A stretch of 64,000 nt of DNA from Tamarix chinensis (Eukaryota; Streptophyta; Magnoliopsida; Caryophyllales; Tamaricaceae): positions 10,155,861 to 10,219,860 of the forward strand of contig CM060172.1 in NCBI GenBank assembly GCA_030549775.1, written 5' to 3'. The notes beneath the pieces are model-generated. The model made no database searches and had not been told where the DNA came from. It worked only from the letters and a program-made list of their open reading frames with translations. This document shows positions 1 to 10,201 of the stretch, one piece after another. Every line of letters begins with the position of its first letter. Position 1 is the first letter of the stretch. The translations under genes and the position numbers were made by a program.

Positions 1-864
1 ACATGTAATACCCCATATTTTTGAAACCTAATTTTATTAAGCCTAATGATTTTATTAGCGTAATTTGATGCAAATATTTAATTATTTTAATTTTGATTCG
101 TTTTATGGATTTATCGACGATTTCGAATTCATATTTGAATTTAATTAATCGTTGCCTTTGCGAACCATTCTAGACAAATTCGTTCACGACCATGATTTTA
201 TTATATTCTTATGATTTCGATTTTCGGTTAAAAATATGTATTCCCATTCTTTCTCGTGTTTTGATTTTTAATATTTTAGATTCGTTTTCGATTATAACTT
301 CGTCGAGTGATTACGACTTTATTTTGGAGTTATATTTCATTAACGAAATATATTATTTAAATTATGGAATTTCTGTTTAAATAGTTAAATTTATTTTAAT
401 AATTTTATCCATAGAAAATATTTCCGACTTCAAATTTATTTGTTTTCAGTAATCATTAATATTTTCGGGAAGTTTTAAAGTAAAAAGGTTTTTTGGAAAT
501 TATTTATAAATTTCATTCCGAAATTAATATTCTTCTGTTTTACGCTTTTTGATTTACGGAAAACCGATTTCAGAAATTATTTAAATTAGTCTCTGTTTAT
601 TCAAATTTGACTTAAATATTTTATTCTATACTTTTAAATATTTTTTCGAGGTCTTATAATGTATTTTCATAAATAATATAACTTTTTCGTTCGTTGGTAA
701 ATTCTTCCGAAAATGTTTCTGAAATTCTTTATATAGTTCTTTTATTAATTTTAACCTTTCGGAACCTTACAAAATAATTTTCATTTAATAAATTTTAGAT
801 AAAATCTTCCAATAATAATTTTAAACATTTATTATTTTATTTTATATGAGTATTTGTAAAAAAA

Positions 865-1255
865 AGAAAAAGAAAAAAGAGTCAACCCAGCTGGTGCCCC
901 CGACCCCCCTCTCTTCCTTTTCCTTGTTCCTTGCTTCTCTTTCTCTTCTCTTTCTCGTCAGTCCCCTACTCTCGACCCTTTCTCCCTACTCGCAGCCCTA
1001 GAAACCCCAGCCTCCCTCACCTCCTCCTCCTCCTTGCTAGCCGACCTCCAGCCACCGCCGGCAGACCTCCAACCAGCTGCCATGGGCGACGCGACCACTG
1101 GCAACGCACCAATAGCCGCAACAGCTAGCTCGACTGCAGCAGTAGCAGCAACCACCACCAGCAGCGCGGGAGCAGTAGCAGCAGCGACAAGCCGCCGTCC
1201 GGCTCCGGCGAGCCTCGCTAACCACCGGCGAGCCACCCCCAGCCCCCGATGAAGC
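865..1255 (+). repeat. Pyrimidine-rich tract of LTR A
   Basis: This is a strongly C/T-rich stretch, changing to GCA/GCC-rich sequence near 1080-1250. It occupies the same relative place as tracts in LTRs B (5040-6300), C (17905-19440), F (30120-31400), and, on the other strand, E (27300-28370) and I (43900-45000). The short open frames in it are Pro/Ser/Ala-rich and look like composition artefacts. Confidence 0.6.
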
Positions 1256-3232
1256 TTCTCTGGCCTTCCTTTGCTCCGATTTTGTTGATTTTTGTTTGGT
1301 ATAAATTTCTGAAAAACCCTAATATTGATTTGATTAATTGAGTATGATTTAGCTTGTGATAAGCTAAATTAATTGTTTGATTATGTATATATGTGTTGTG
1401 AGATTGATTTGGATAAGTTAATTGTATGGTTTAGGTTGGAATTCTGGAAAAATTGAATTTTAGGCCGGGTTATGCCCAAATTTTTTGGATCCGTCCGATT
1501 TGGCAATTTTGGATAAATTGATTATACAATACATTTTAAAATGTATCTAATTTCATGTCGGAACCATCAATTTGAGAAATTTATGCAGAATTAAACGGAA
1601 TTTGATTCCAAGGTCAAAATTCGTGTGTAATGAAATTGGGTTGTGTAATTGAGTCGTTCCGCTCAATTGATTTTATAATGTCGTTTGAAATATATTTAAT
1701 TTCATATTGGAAGTGTTGATTTGGGAAAATTGTGCGTAATTAATCGGAATTGGATTTTTAGGTCAAAACTCTCGCGGGTCCAAATTGGATTGTATAATCA
1801 GGTTGTTTTATTCAATTAACTATATGATTTATATTAGAATATATTTAATTACATTTCCGAACCGTCAATTTATATATTTTAGCAAGAATTGATCGGATTT
1901 GCGTTCCGGGCTCAAAAACCCTAATTGTGCTAAATTGGGTATTTCTTTTAGCGGTTTTGATCAATTGATTATTTGATATGTTATAAAATGTGTTTAATTG
2001 CATTTCTAAACATTTAATTTGATTAAATTTATAGAATTTTACCGAATTGCATTTTCGGGCCTAAAACTCTAGATTTCAAGTGAGATTATGAAATTGGTTT
2101 TTTGTATAGTTGTTTTTCTAAAATTAAATTTATAGAAGTAGTTGAAATGATCCTAATTGTATTCTAATACCTTTAATTGGAATTAATTGATTTGAATTAC
2201 CTGAGTTTGTGTCATGGGCTTTAAAACCCTAATCTTGAAAATGGATCGTCTTGAATTGGTTAATCGGAAGATTGTTTTGTTGAAATTGATTATCTAGATT
2301 TATCTAAAATTAGTTTAATTGTGTTTTAAAACTATCAATTTGAGGTAATCGAAGTGATTTGGTCGATTCGTAGTTTAGGCATTAAAAACCCTAATCTTCG
2401 GGGATGGTTTTATAAAATTGATTTTTGCTATACGACTTTTATCTAATTGATTTCTGTCTTTGGGTTTTAAATCATTTGAATTATGTTTTAATCTAATCGG
2501 TTTGGATTTGGTTCTATGTAAATTGTCGGTTTACCTATTTAGTTGTAAAACCTAATGAATAAGTCATTTTTGATAAATTAACTTATAATCGATTATTCCT
2601 TCTCTAGCTTTCCAAATTAAATTGAAATGTCCCAAGTGATATGTGTGTTAATCCGTTTTGATTTATTTTTAATCTTAAATCTTAATAGAGCTATGCTCTT
2701 GAGTCCTAGGTTATGGACACGTTTTCCAAGAAAGATCGTTTGTATCCGTTTGCATTTATTTAATTAGAATATGTGAATTATTAATGGATAAGATAGTTTC
2801 TAACCTAGTTTTGATTTCTATCGGCGATCTAGGAAAACTTTCTCGTGGATTATCGAGCTTTCGATAGCTCTCCCTCTTTCTCAATTTGCTTAGCTAGCTT
2901 CGGATTTAGGTAAGTCATTACTTACCTTACTTATGGCTGAATTTGGATGTATGTCTACTTGAAGTGAAAGGTGATAAGTATGCCTATTGATTATTTAATC
3001 ATGTCAAGTGGATGTTGTGTTCTGTGTGGTAATTGCATGTATGTACAAATTTATAGTCTTAATGCAAATGTGTGTTAATATGACATTTGGATATGGTATG
3101 TATTTGAGTATGTGAAGGGTTGAGTATGGATTGAAATCGTATGATACCCTATGTTGTATCTTTATGTTATGGAATTATTCATGTGGGCCTGAATTTTGGT
3201 CGGCTAAAATCATTGAATAAGATACTAATTAT

Positions 3233-3795
3233 TTAAAGTGGAAGATCACGTGAGTTGGGCCGAGGTGTAGGGTCCGTTCCACCGGACGATAATAGTGGCT
3301 CAGGTGTCCTATCCCTGAGAGGTTGTTCAAGCCATTCCATCGGTTCAAAATAGTGGCTCAGGAGCGTTTTGCCTGAGAGGTGTAGGATCCGTTCCACCGG
3401 ATGATAATAGTGGCTCAGGTGTGTTGTCCCCGAGAGGTGCTTTAGTCTGTTGCACCGGATTAAGAATAGTGGGGCCCTATACTCAACGTGAATAAAAATA
3501 TGATATAAGTTAAGTAATGAATAAGACACTAATTATTTAAATTGGAAGATTACGTGAGTCAGGACCAGGTGTAGGGTCCGTTCCACCGGACGATAATAGT
3601 GGCTCAGGTGTGTTGTCCCCGAGAGGTGCTTCAGACCGTTCCACCGGTTTAAGAATAGTGGCTCAGGAGCATTTTGCCCTGAGAGGTGTAGGATCCGTTC
3701 CACCAGATGATAATAGTGGCTCGGGTGTGTTGTCCCCGAGAGTTGCTTCAGACCGTTCCACCGGTTTAAGAATAGTGGGGTCCCTGAACTCATCG
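3233..3795 (+). repeat. Duplicated CCACCGG minisatellite cassette in LTR A
   Basis: Two cassettes (about 3233-3480 and 3533-3790) each hold several copies of a 55-60 bp unit built around GTTCCACCGG, AATAGTGGCTCAGG and CCCTGAGAGGTG. Each cassette begins after an AATTATTTAAA-GTGGAAGAT-like segment and ends in AGAATAGTGGGG, so a whole cassette was duplicated. Related cassettes occur in LTR B (9110-9470) and, reversed, in LTR I (41150-41445). Confidence 0.8.
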
Positions 3796-4609
3796 TAAAT
3801 AAATAAAATCAGATGTGATAATGAATATGATTAGATTGTTGGATTGGTGTTACTTAGCATGCAATCGTGATTTATTATACGCTTGTATTTTATGTTCCGT
3901 CGTGTCTAGTAATGTACCTGTAAGTATGAATCAGTGATCCTATGTTTTATTGTATGTAATAAATGTATAATTGAGCATGAGAATTGTAAGCTAGAGTCTT
4001 TCATATCTTATGCGTTTCATGTTCCTTCCCTGAGTTGGGTAGTCTTGATTTACTCAGTACCGGACCCGTACTTATGCTACCTTGGTTGAATGGGTCCTGT
4101 GATGATCCACTGATGGTGGGGAGCAGACCTCTTGTGCAGGTTTGAGTTCAGATATTGTATTTGGGTGGAAGACTTGGCTTAAGAGAGTAGGCAATCCGGA
4201 ATTTGATCTATCGGGATTTGTCTTGTTTAACTGTATTTATTTTTGGAAGTTTCAAGTGTTGTATTTAAAATTTCAAGGGTATTGTAATTAACTTTCAATT
4301 TCTCGTACTCTGATAAGCTTTTAAAATTCGGATTTATTTCACAGGTTCCGCTGATCAATTCAGCGATGATTTTATTTAGTGAATTTATTCACTTGCCATC
4401 TGCCTATGGATATCTCCTTGTGGGAGTTTATCTTTATGGCATAGATGTTTGAAATTTTGTTTGACAGGTTTTAGCCTTGCATCTAGCATGGGATAGATGG
4501 TGGACATCTATCTTGTGTTAGATGTGGCGGTAACATTCCCCAAATTCTTTTCTAGCTTCTGCTTTATTGTTTCAATTTTTTTTCAGGATTGAATTTTGGG
4601 GGTGTTACA

Positions 4610-4726
4610 GAACACTTGTGTTACACTTTGACCTTTTAACACGTTAAGCACCAGGCCACAAAGTCTGCGACTCCCCCCTTTATAAAGGGCCACCAATATA
4701 TCCTTCATAAATCCTTGTATAGTTTA
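4610..4726 (-). pseudogene. Gypsy integrase zinc-finger (HHCC) fragment
   Basis: Read on the minus strand this short stretch gives YKDL, YWWP, a GVADFVAWCLTC block and a KVKV block, which match the HHCC zinc-binding start of plant Ty3/gypsy integrases. It contains in-frame stops and is degenerate. It is the direct continuation of the pol pseudogene at 10202-13643: across LTR B, and counting the duplicated target site once, the frame passes from the HP.G segment into YKDL without a shift. LTR A interrupts it on the left, so the rest of the integrase lies beyond the window. Confidence 0.75.
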
Positions 4727-5039
4727 TATAATCCCCCGAAATTTTAAAAACCTGGAATTTAATAAATAGCTTTTATTTAGGATAAATTAGCTTTTAAAAT
4801 TATACAGTTTAATTATTTTATGGATTTTTGAGTGCATAAATTTGGATAGGAATATTTAATAAATTAAAATAAATATTTTATTATTTTATCATACTCATTT
4901 TATTTAAATAATTTTCCAAACAAATGTTTTATTAAAATTATCCTTTTTAAACCCATATATTTAATTATATTAAATTAAATTATTAAATAAATTTATGACC
5001 CAAAAACATTACATTCTATTATTTTAGAAATTAAATTAT

Positions 5040-6300
5040 TTTAATTTACCATATTTTCCCTTTCCTTTTTTCCTTTCTTTCTCCATTTTCCTCCTTTCTT
5101 TCCTTTTCCTTTTTTTCCTCCTTTAGGCTGCCAACACCGACCTTCCTCCCTTCCTCGTCACGCTTGGACCACTGGCCCACTCCCCCTTCCATCTTGTCCT
5201 TCTCCCGCACGGGCAGCCCACCCCCCTTTTCTTTTCTTTCTTCCTTGGTGAAGCAACCCAACCCAGCCCCCTCTTTTCTTTCTTTTCCTTTCCCCGTTCT
5301 ACCCTGGCCGACCCATTCCCCTTCTTATTTCCCCAACTGGCCTGGTGCTTCCCCCTCCCCTTTCCTTCTTCTTCTACACCCCATCTAATGTCCCCCAACC
5401 TTTCTACATCGCCATGACTACCACCCCGTGCACCACGCCCAGCCACCGCAGCCTACAACCACTGCCACCACCTGCCTCTCCCTCTCTCCCATCATTTTCT
5501 TCCCATTCTTGGACCTGGCCAACCCTTAAAACCACCCCTCATGCCCTATTTTTTTCCCTCTTCGTCTGCCCTCCTTACCACCCTACCACCTCCCCTTCCA
5601 CCCTACACGCTGCCATCGGCCGGCCAGTTGCCCCATTCTTCCTCTTCTTTTTCTCCTCCTCACAAGCCCTTTCCTGCCCCATTATTTTCGAGCCTTCCCC
5701 TTCCCCAATTCCTTTCTCCCCTTTGCTTCCTTTCATCTTCATCTTGGTTTTGGCTCCACCACCTCCCTCCGCTGCTTCCTCCGCCTCACCAGCCACCTAA
5801 ACCACCTTCTGCACCCTTATAGTCCCGCCATGCACCTCCACAACACCACCCAATCCACCCCGCAGTCCCTTCTTCCTCCTCCCATCTTTTTTCTCCCTTC
5901 TTGGCAACCTCCCTACAACCACTCTGTTCGCCGCCGTCTGACTGCCTCTACGGCCACCCAAACCACCAATCTACTCCCTGTAATCTCCTCTACCACCCCC
6001 ACACCTCCTTTTGCCGAAACCATCCCCCACACCCCTTCATTTTCCTCCTCTATTTTCCTTCTTTCTCAGCCTCGTCCACTCCTGCAATCCAATTCGCGTC
6101 CTCTCCGCCGTCGCTTCCGCCACCCTTGGCCAGCAACAACCCATCCTCGACCACCACCTACACCCCCTCTTCACTCCTCCACCCTTCCCTTGCTTCCAAT
6201 CCTCCCCCACCTGCCCACTTTTCTAGCTCAAAAGCCTCAACCCGAAAATGACCATCCCTCCCTTCTACCTCCCTACCTTCGGCCCTTTTTTCCCATTATA
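5040..6300 (+). repeat. Pyrimidine-rich tract of LTR B
   Basis: About 1.25 kb of C/T-rich DNA on the + strand. It opens frames of 181 and 151 codons dominated by Pro, Ser, Thr, His and Leu on the + strand and Gly/Lys/Glu-rich frames on the other. Nothing in them resembles a folded domain. Frame length is explained by the lack of A-containing stop triplets in such DNA. Confidence 0.65.
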
Positions 6301-6312
6301 ACCTACATGTGG

Positions 6313-6336
6313 CTCACGCTGCTCATGCAGCATGAG
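6313..6336 (+). other. Conserved hairpin after the pyrimidine tract (LTR B)
   Basis: CTCACGCTGC, a 4-base loop and GCAGCATGAG form an inverted repeat with one mismatch. A matching element follows the tract of LTR F (31404-31427) and the reversed tract of LTR E (27307-27329). Its role is unknown. Confidence 0.55.
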
Positions 6337-6959
6337 TTCCACATTATTTTGGGAATTTTTTTGCTTAAGTATTGAGGTATATTAATGGTTAAGTAAAGTG
6401 TATTATTAATTAAGTTTTTATAAAGTTTTATCCTTTTAATTTCCTACTCTAATATAATAATTATTGATATTGTTTTTAGGTGTTGATTTTTGCTATTTAA
6501 AGCTTGAACCTTTAACAAGGATACCGGTAAGGTTCTTTTTGCAGGAATTAAGGTAATCATTAAACCTCACTTAAACGTATGGATAAACTTATGTTAGCAC
6601 ATTAGGGTTTTTAATACGTTATTATGCTTGTTATATGTTGTTAATATAATATGCATATTTGCTTGTATTAATTAATAAAAAAGGAAAGTATGCTAGTTTA
6701 TGTGGTATGTGTGGAAATATTGCTTAAGGAAAGAGTTTGGCTATTAATGAAAGTGTTAAGTACTTATCCATATTATATTATGTTATTGTGACCATTTATG
6801 CATGAATAATATTACTGTGAGCCCTCGGAGCATTTTAGTAATATGTCTTGTGAAAGAATGTGGCCTAATATGTGTGGGTGCTAATAAGTATTATGTTAAA
6901 ATATAATAGTTGGTGGAGTTGGATATTGTGAATGGAGTATTAATATTACTATTCCATTT

Positions 6960-8220
6960 AGTGATATTAATTTAATAAAAGTGGTGTAATAAGGGGGTAA
7001 GATGGTAATTTTGGAAGAAAAAGGTAAAATGATAATTTTATAAGTAAAAGGGTAAATTTGTAATTAGCAATAAAAAGAGGTATTATGGTATTTTGGAGGT
7101 AAAGGGGCAATATAGTAATTTTATAAGTAAATGGCAAAATGGTAATTCTATAAGTAAAAGGACATTATAGTAATATTGAAAGTAAGGGGTACAATGGTAA
7201 TTTTGGAGATAAAGGGTAAAACGATAATTTTGGAGGTAAAGGGTAAAAACGGTAATTTTGTAAGTAAAATGGTACAATGGTAATTTTATAAATAAAATGA
7301 TATTATCGTAACTTTGGAAGTAAGGGGTAAAATGATAACTTTATAAATAAAAGGACATTATGGTAAATTTGGAAGTAAGGGGTAGAAGGGTAATTTTGTA
7401 AATAAAAGGATATTGTGGTAAATTTGAAAGTAAGTGGTAATTTAGTAATTATGATAACGGCGAAGGATAATTTGGTAATTAAATTATGATTATAGAGAAT
7501 GACAATTTGGTAATATAACCAACTAAAGGGTAAATTTGTAGTTATAACAATGGAGAGAGGGCAATTTGATAATTCAACCAACAAAAGGGTAAATTATAAT
7601 AATAGAGAAGGACAATTTCGTAGTATAAGCAATTAAAGGGTAAATTGGTAGTTATAATAATGGAGAAATGGCTTTAAACAACAAAAGGGTAATTTGGTAA
7701 TTTTAATAATGGAGAAGGGTAATTTGGTAATTATGATAATAGAGAAGGGTAATTTGATTATTAACCAACTAAAGGGTAATTTGGAAATTTTGATAATGGA
7801 AAAAGGTAATTTGATAATTATGATAATAAAGAAGGGCAATTTGGTAGTATAACCAACTAAAGGGTATATTGGTAGTTATAATAATGGAGAAAGGGCTTTA
7901 ACCAACAAAAGGGTAATTTGGTAATTTTAATAATGGAGAAGGGTAATTTGGTAATTATGATAATAGAGAAGGGTAATTTGATAATTAATCAACTAAAGGG
8001 TAATTTGGTAATTTTGATAATGGAGAAGGGTAATTTGGTAATTATGATAATAGAGAAGGGTAAATTAGTGATTTAACCAACTAAAGGGCAAATTGGTAAT
8101 TATGATAATGTAGAAGGGTAATTTGGTAATTTATCCAACTAAAGGGTAATTTAGTAATTATAACAAAGGAGAAGGGAAATTTGGTAATTTAACCAACCAA
8201 ATGGGAATTATGATAAGTAT
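6960..8220 (+). repeat. GGTAATTTGGTAATT minisatellite field of LTR B
   Basis: About 1.25 kb of tandem, diverged 25-35 bp units of the form AAGGGTAATTTGGTAATT with ATGATAATAGAG or AACCAACTAA spacers. In the right part they are organised into higher-order units of roughly 85-90 bp (AATGGAGAAGGG / AATAGAGAAGGG / CCAACTAAAGGG). LTR F has a distant relative (GGGGCATTTTGGTAATTTT, 32040-32830). Confidence 0.85.
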
Positions 8221-9109
8221 AACAATTATGAAAGGTGATTGGTGACCTAATAATTGTGGGAGATAACTTGGTAACCCGAGTAGGGATGTGGCTAAGAACA
8301 ACAATGTGTGTATTATATGCCTCGTGTGCCATGTCTTATGCCATATTATGTACTTTATGCTTAATGATTAATCATTTGTAGCGCAACTTCGAGTGATGTA
8401 TGCTTATGTGACTTCCTTATGGCATGTGGGTGATGATTATATATGTTGTACGTACGATGGTATATGATGGGACCCTCTAGGAAATGCATGCTAGAATGTT
8501 TAATAATAGGATATGGGGTGAAAGTATAAAAAGGACTAAATGGAAAGTGAGTTGACTAAGGGGACATGAGATTGACCTTATTATCTTATGATCCATGAGG
8601 GGGGAAATACAAAGGAGATTATGATCAAAATGAATGAGTAATGCAACTCTTGCATGGGAGATTTCTAGGGTTTGTATGGGATGATTCCTTACGTAAAAAA
8701 GGTGCTAGGGTTGAGAGGCCAACTAGGGTTTCACAATCATATGTATAATTGGTGAGTAGAGTGATAGGACTTGGGTTGAATCTAAATGAGATGAGGTGTG
8801 GGATGATAAAAGAAAGGTTAGGCCACATAGGTTTGATTAGGGTTTCAAAGGAAACCCTAGAGAGTGGTAAGAAGAGAACTTGAATGTCATAAGGTGATGG
8901 GCCTTAACCCACACCCTTAGGAGTTGGGTTTTCTTTATGAGTAAATGTAAGGGGGAAGGGATGTCAGGGTGTGATAAGAGCCACAGAGGTCTCAAGGTAT
9001 AGGACTGGCCCTCTCGGAAGGATAGAAGTAGAGGTCGCTGACATGCATGTCTAGGTTGAAATACTTTCGAATATGATACGGTAAAACATTAATCATGTAA
9101 AGTGGAAGA

Positions 9110-9475
9110 TTATTGAGCCAGTCCCAGACCAATCCACCGGCATAATAGTGGCCAGGTGCCCTGGAGACCGATCCACTGACATATAATATTGGTTAGGTGC
9201 GTTCTGCCCTATAAGTGACCGATCCACCGGCTATAATAGTGGGGGATCCCGAGCTCAATAAGCCAAACCCTAAGTTTGATAAGACACATGAAAGACACTA
9301 AGTAATTACAGTGAAACACCATGAGAGTCGGGACTAGACCGATCCACCGGTATAATAGTGGCCAGGAGCATTTTGCCTTGGAGAACGATCCACCGGCATA
9401 TAATAATGGTTAGGTGCGTTCTGCCCTATAAGTGACCGATCCACCGGCTATAATAGTGTGGTTCCCGCACTCACA
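9110..9475 (+). repeat. CCACCGG cassette pair of LTR B
   Basis: Two copies (9110-9250 and 9330-9465) of a block with GACCGATCCACCGG, TATAATAGTGGCCAGG and GTGCGTTCTGCCCTATAAG motifs. Each is introduced by a GTGGAAGAT- or GTGAAACACCATGAG-like lead-in and closed by TATAATAGTG and a short purine run. It is homologous in layout to the cassettes of LTRs A and I. Confidence 0.75.
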
Positions 9476-9499
9476 TGGATATAAAATCCAAGAGATGAT

Positions 9500-9650
9500 T
9501 GAATAATACTGGACTAATGGCTTATAGCCTGAAAGTATGGATTTTGCACTATGTCGTGGCTTAAGGCCCGAAAGTATTGTTTTTGCACTATGACATGGCT
9601 TAAGGCCCGAATGTATTGATTCTGCATTATGACTCATTAACATTTGATGG
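9500..9650 (+). repeat. 51-bp triplicate in LTR B
   Basis: Three consecutive diverged copies of a unit containing ATGGCTTA, GGCCCGAAAGTATTG and TTTTGCACTATGAC. The third copy decays into GCATTATGAC. Confidence 0.7.
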
Positions 9651-10201
9651 AATGTTAAGTATGTGAATATTATGTATGCACATCTTGTTATATATGTATA
9701 TAGCTTTGTATCATGTGTTATATTGCGGGGCTACTTTTAAGTGTGTTTTTAAAGGGATACTCAGTACCATAATACTAAAGGGTTCCATTCGTGGGACCCC
9801 TGCCTATTCAATGGGCAGTGTCCCTTACAGGTCTTTTTCAGGTGCTATTCAAGTGGGCAATCGAAAAGAGTGTAAGGATTGTCCGAAATTTGATAGGGTT
9901 TTACTACTTTCCTTTCTAACTCTTGATTTGAATGTAATCTTCGTTCTAGTAACCACCATTGGTGGATTATATTATTATAAAATGTTTACTTGCGCTACTC
10001 TGATGTAACTATGGTTTGAATTTCTAGCAATTGATATTTCATTCTTTAGCATTAGCACTTAGTACTAGAACAGTATAAGTGAACCGGTCTGCTACTAAGT
10101 GTGGTGATAATATCCCCAGAATTCACAGTCTTGTATTTCACTTCCGCTAACTCTTTTAAACAAAACAAAATTTTTCAGTAGTGAATTTTGAGGGTATTAC
10201 A

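Larger units (their letters stand above)
4..4609 (+). mobile_element. Giant solo LTR A (Ty3/gypsy type)
   Basis: The segment opens with TGTAATACCCC and closes with GGGTGTTACA, the standard TG...CA ends of large plant gypsy LTRs. The five bases after it are GAACA. The three bases before it, the first of the window, are ACA, so a 5-bp target-site duplication GAACA is likely but its left copy is cut by the window edge. Internally it has an AT-rich 5' third, a pyrimidine-rich tract (about 865-1255), AT-rich sequence, a duplicated minisatellite cassette (3233-3790) and a conserved ACTCAGTACC site near 4053. No gag or pol lies inside, and both flanks are read as integrase of another element, so I call it a solo LTR. 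At 4.6 kb it is long for an LTR. Boundaries are seen directly; solo status is inferred. Confidence 0.75.
4727..10201 (+). mobile_element. Giant solo LTR B (Ty3/gypsy type)
   Basis: It begins TATAATCCCCCGAAATTTT, a one-base-decayed form of the TGTAATACCCC start, and ends GAGGGTATTACA. The flanking pentamers are GTTTA (4722-4726) and CTTTA (10202-10206), a target-site duplication with one mismatch. Removing the LTR and one pentamer restores the integrase reading frame of the host gypsy element, which supports these ends. At 5.5 kb it is the second longest LTR here. It carries a pyrimidine-rich tract (5040-6300), a short hairpin (6313-6336), a minisatellite field (6960-8220), a CCACCGG cassette (9110-9470), a 51-bp triplicate (9500-9650) and a conserved module (9757-9838). 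I see no coding function. Confidence 0.78.

Noticed and set aside
5345..6375. Open frames of 151 and 181 codons in LTR B
   Set aside because: They lie in a C/T-rich tract, are Pro/Ser/Thr-rich in all frames and have overlapping alternatives of similar length. This is composition, not a gene.
7083..7839. Minus-strand frames of 64, 93 and 68 codons (Leu/Pro/Phe repeats)
   Set aside because: They are translations of the GGTAATTTGG minisatellite. The repeat unit length sets the pattern.
6960..8220. Regular repeats with spacers resembling a CRISPR array
   Set aside because: Units and spacers are all diverged copies of one AT-rich motif inside an LTR of a plant genome. There are no unique spacers and no cas genes.
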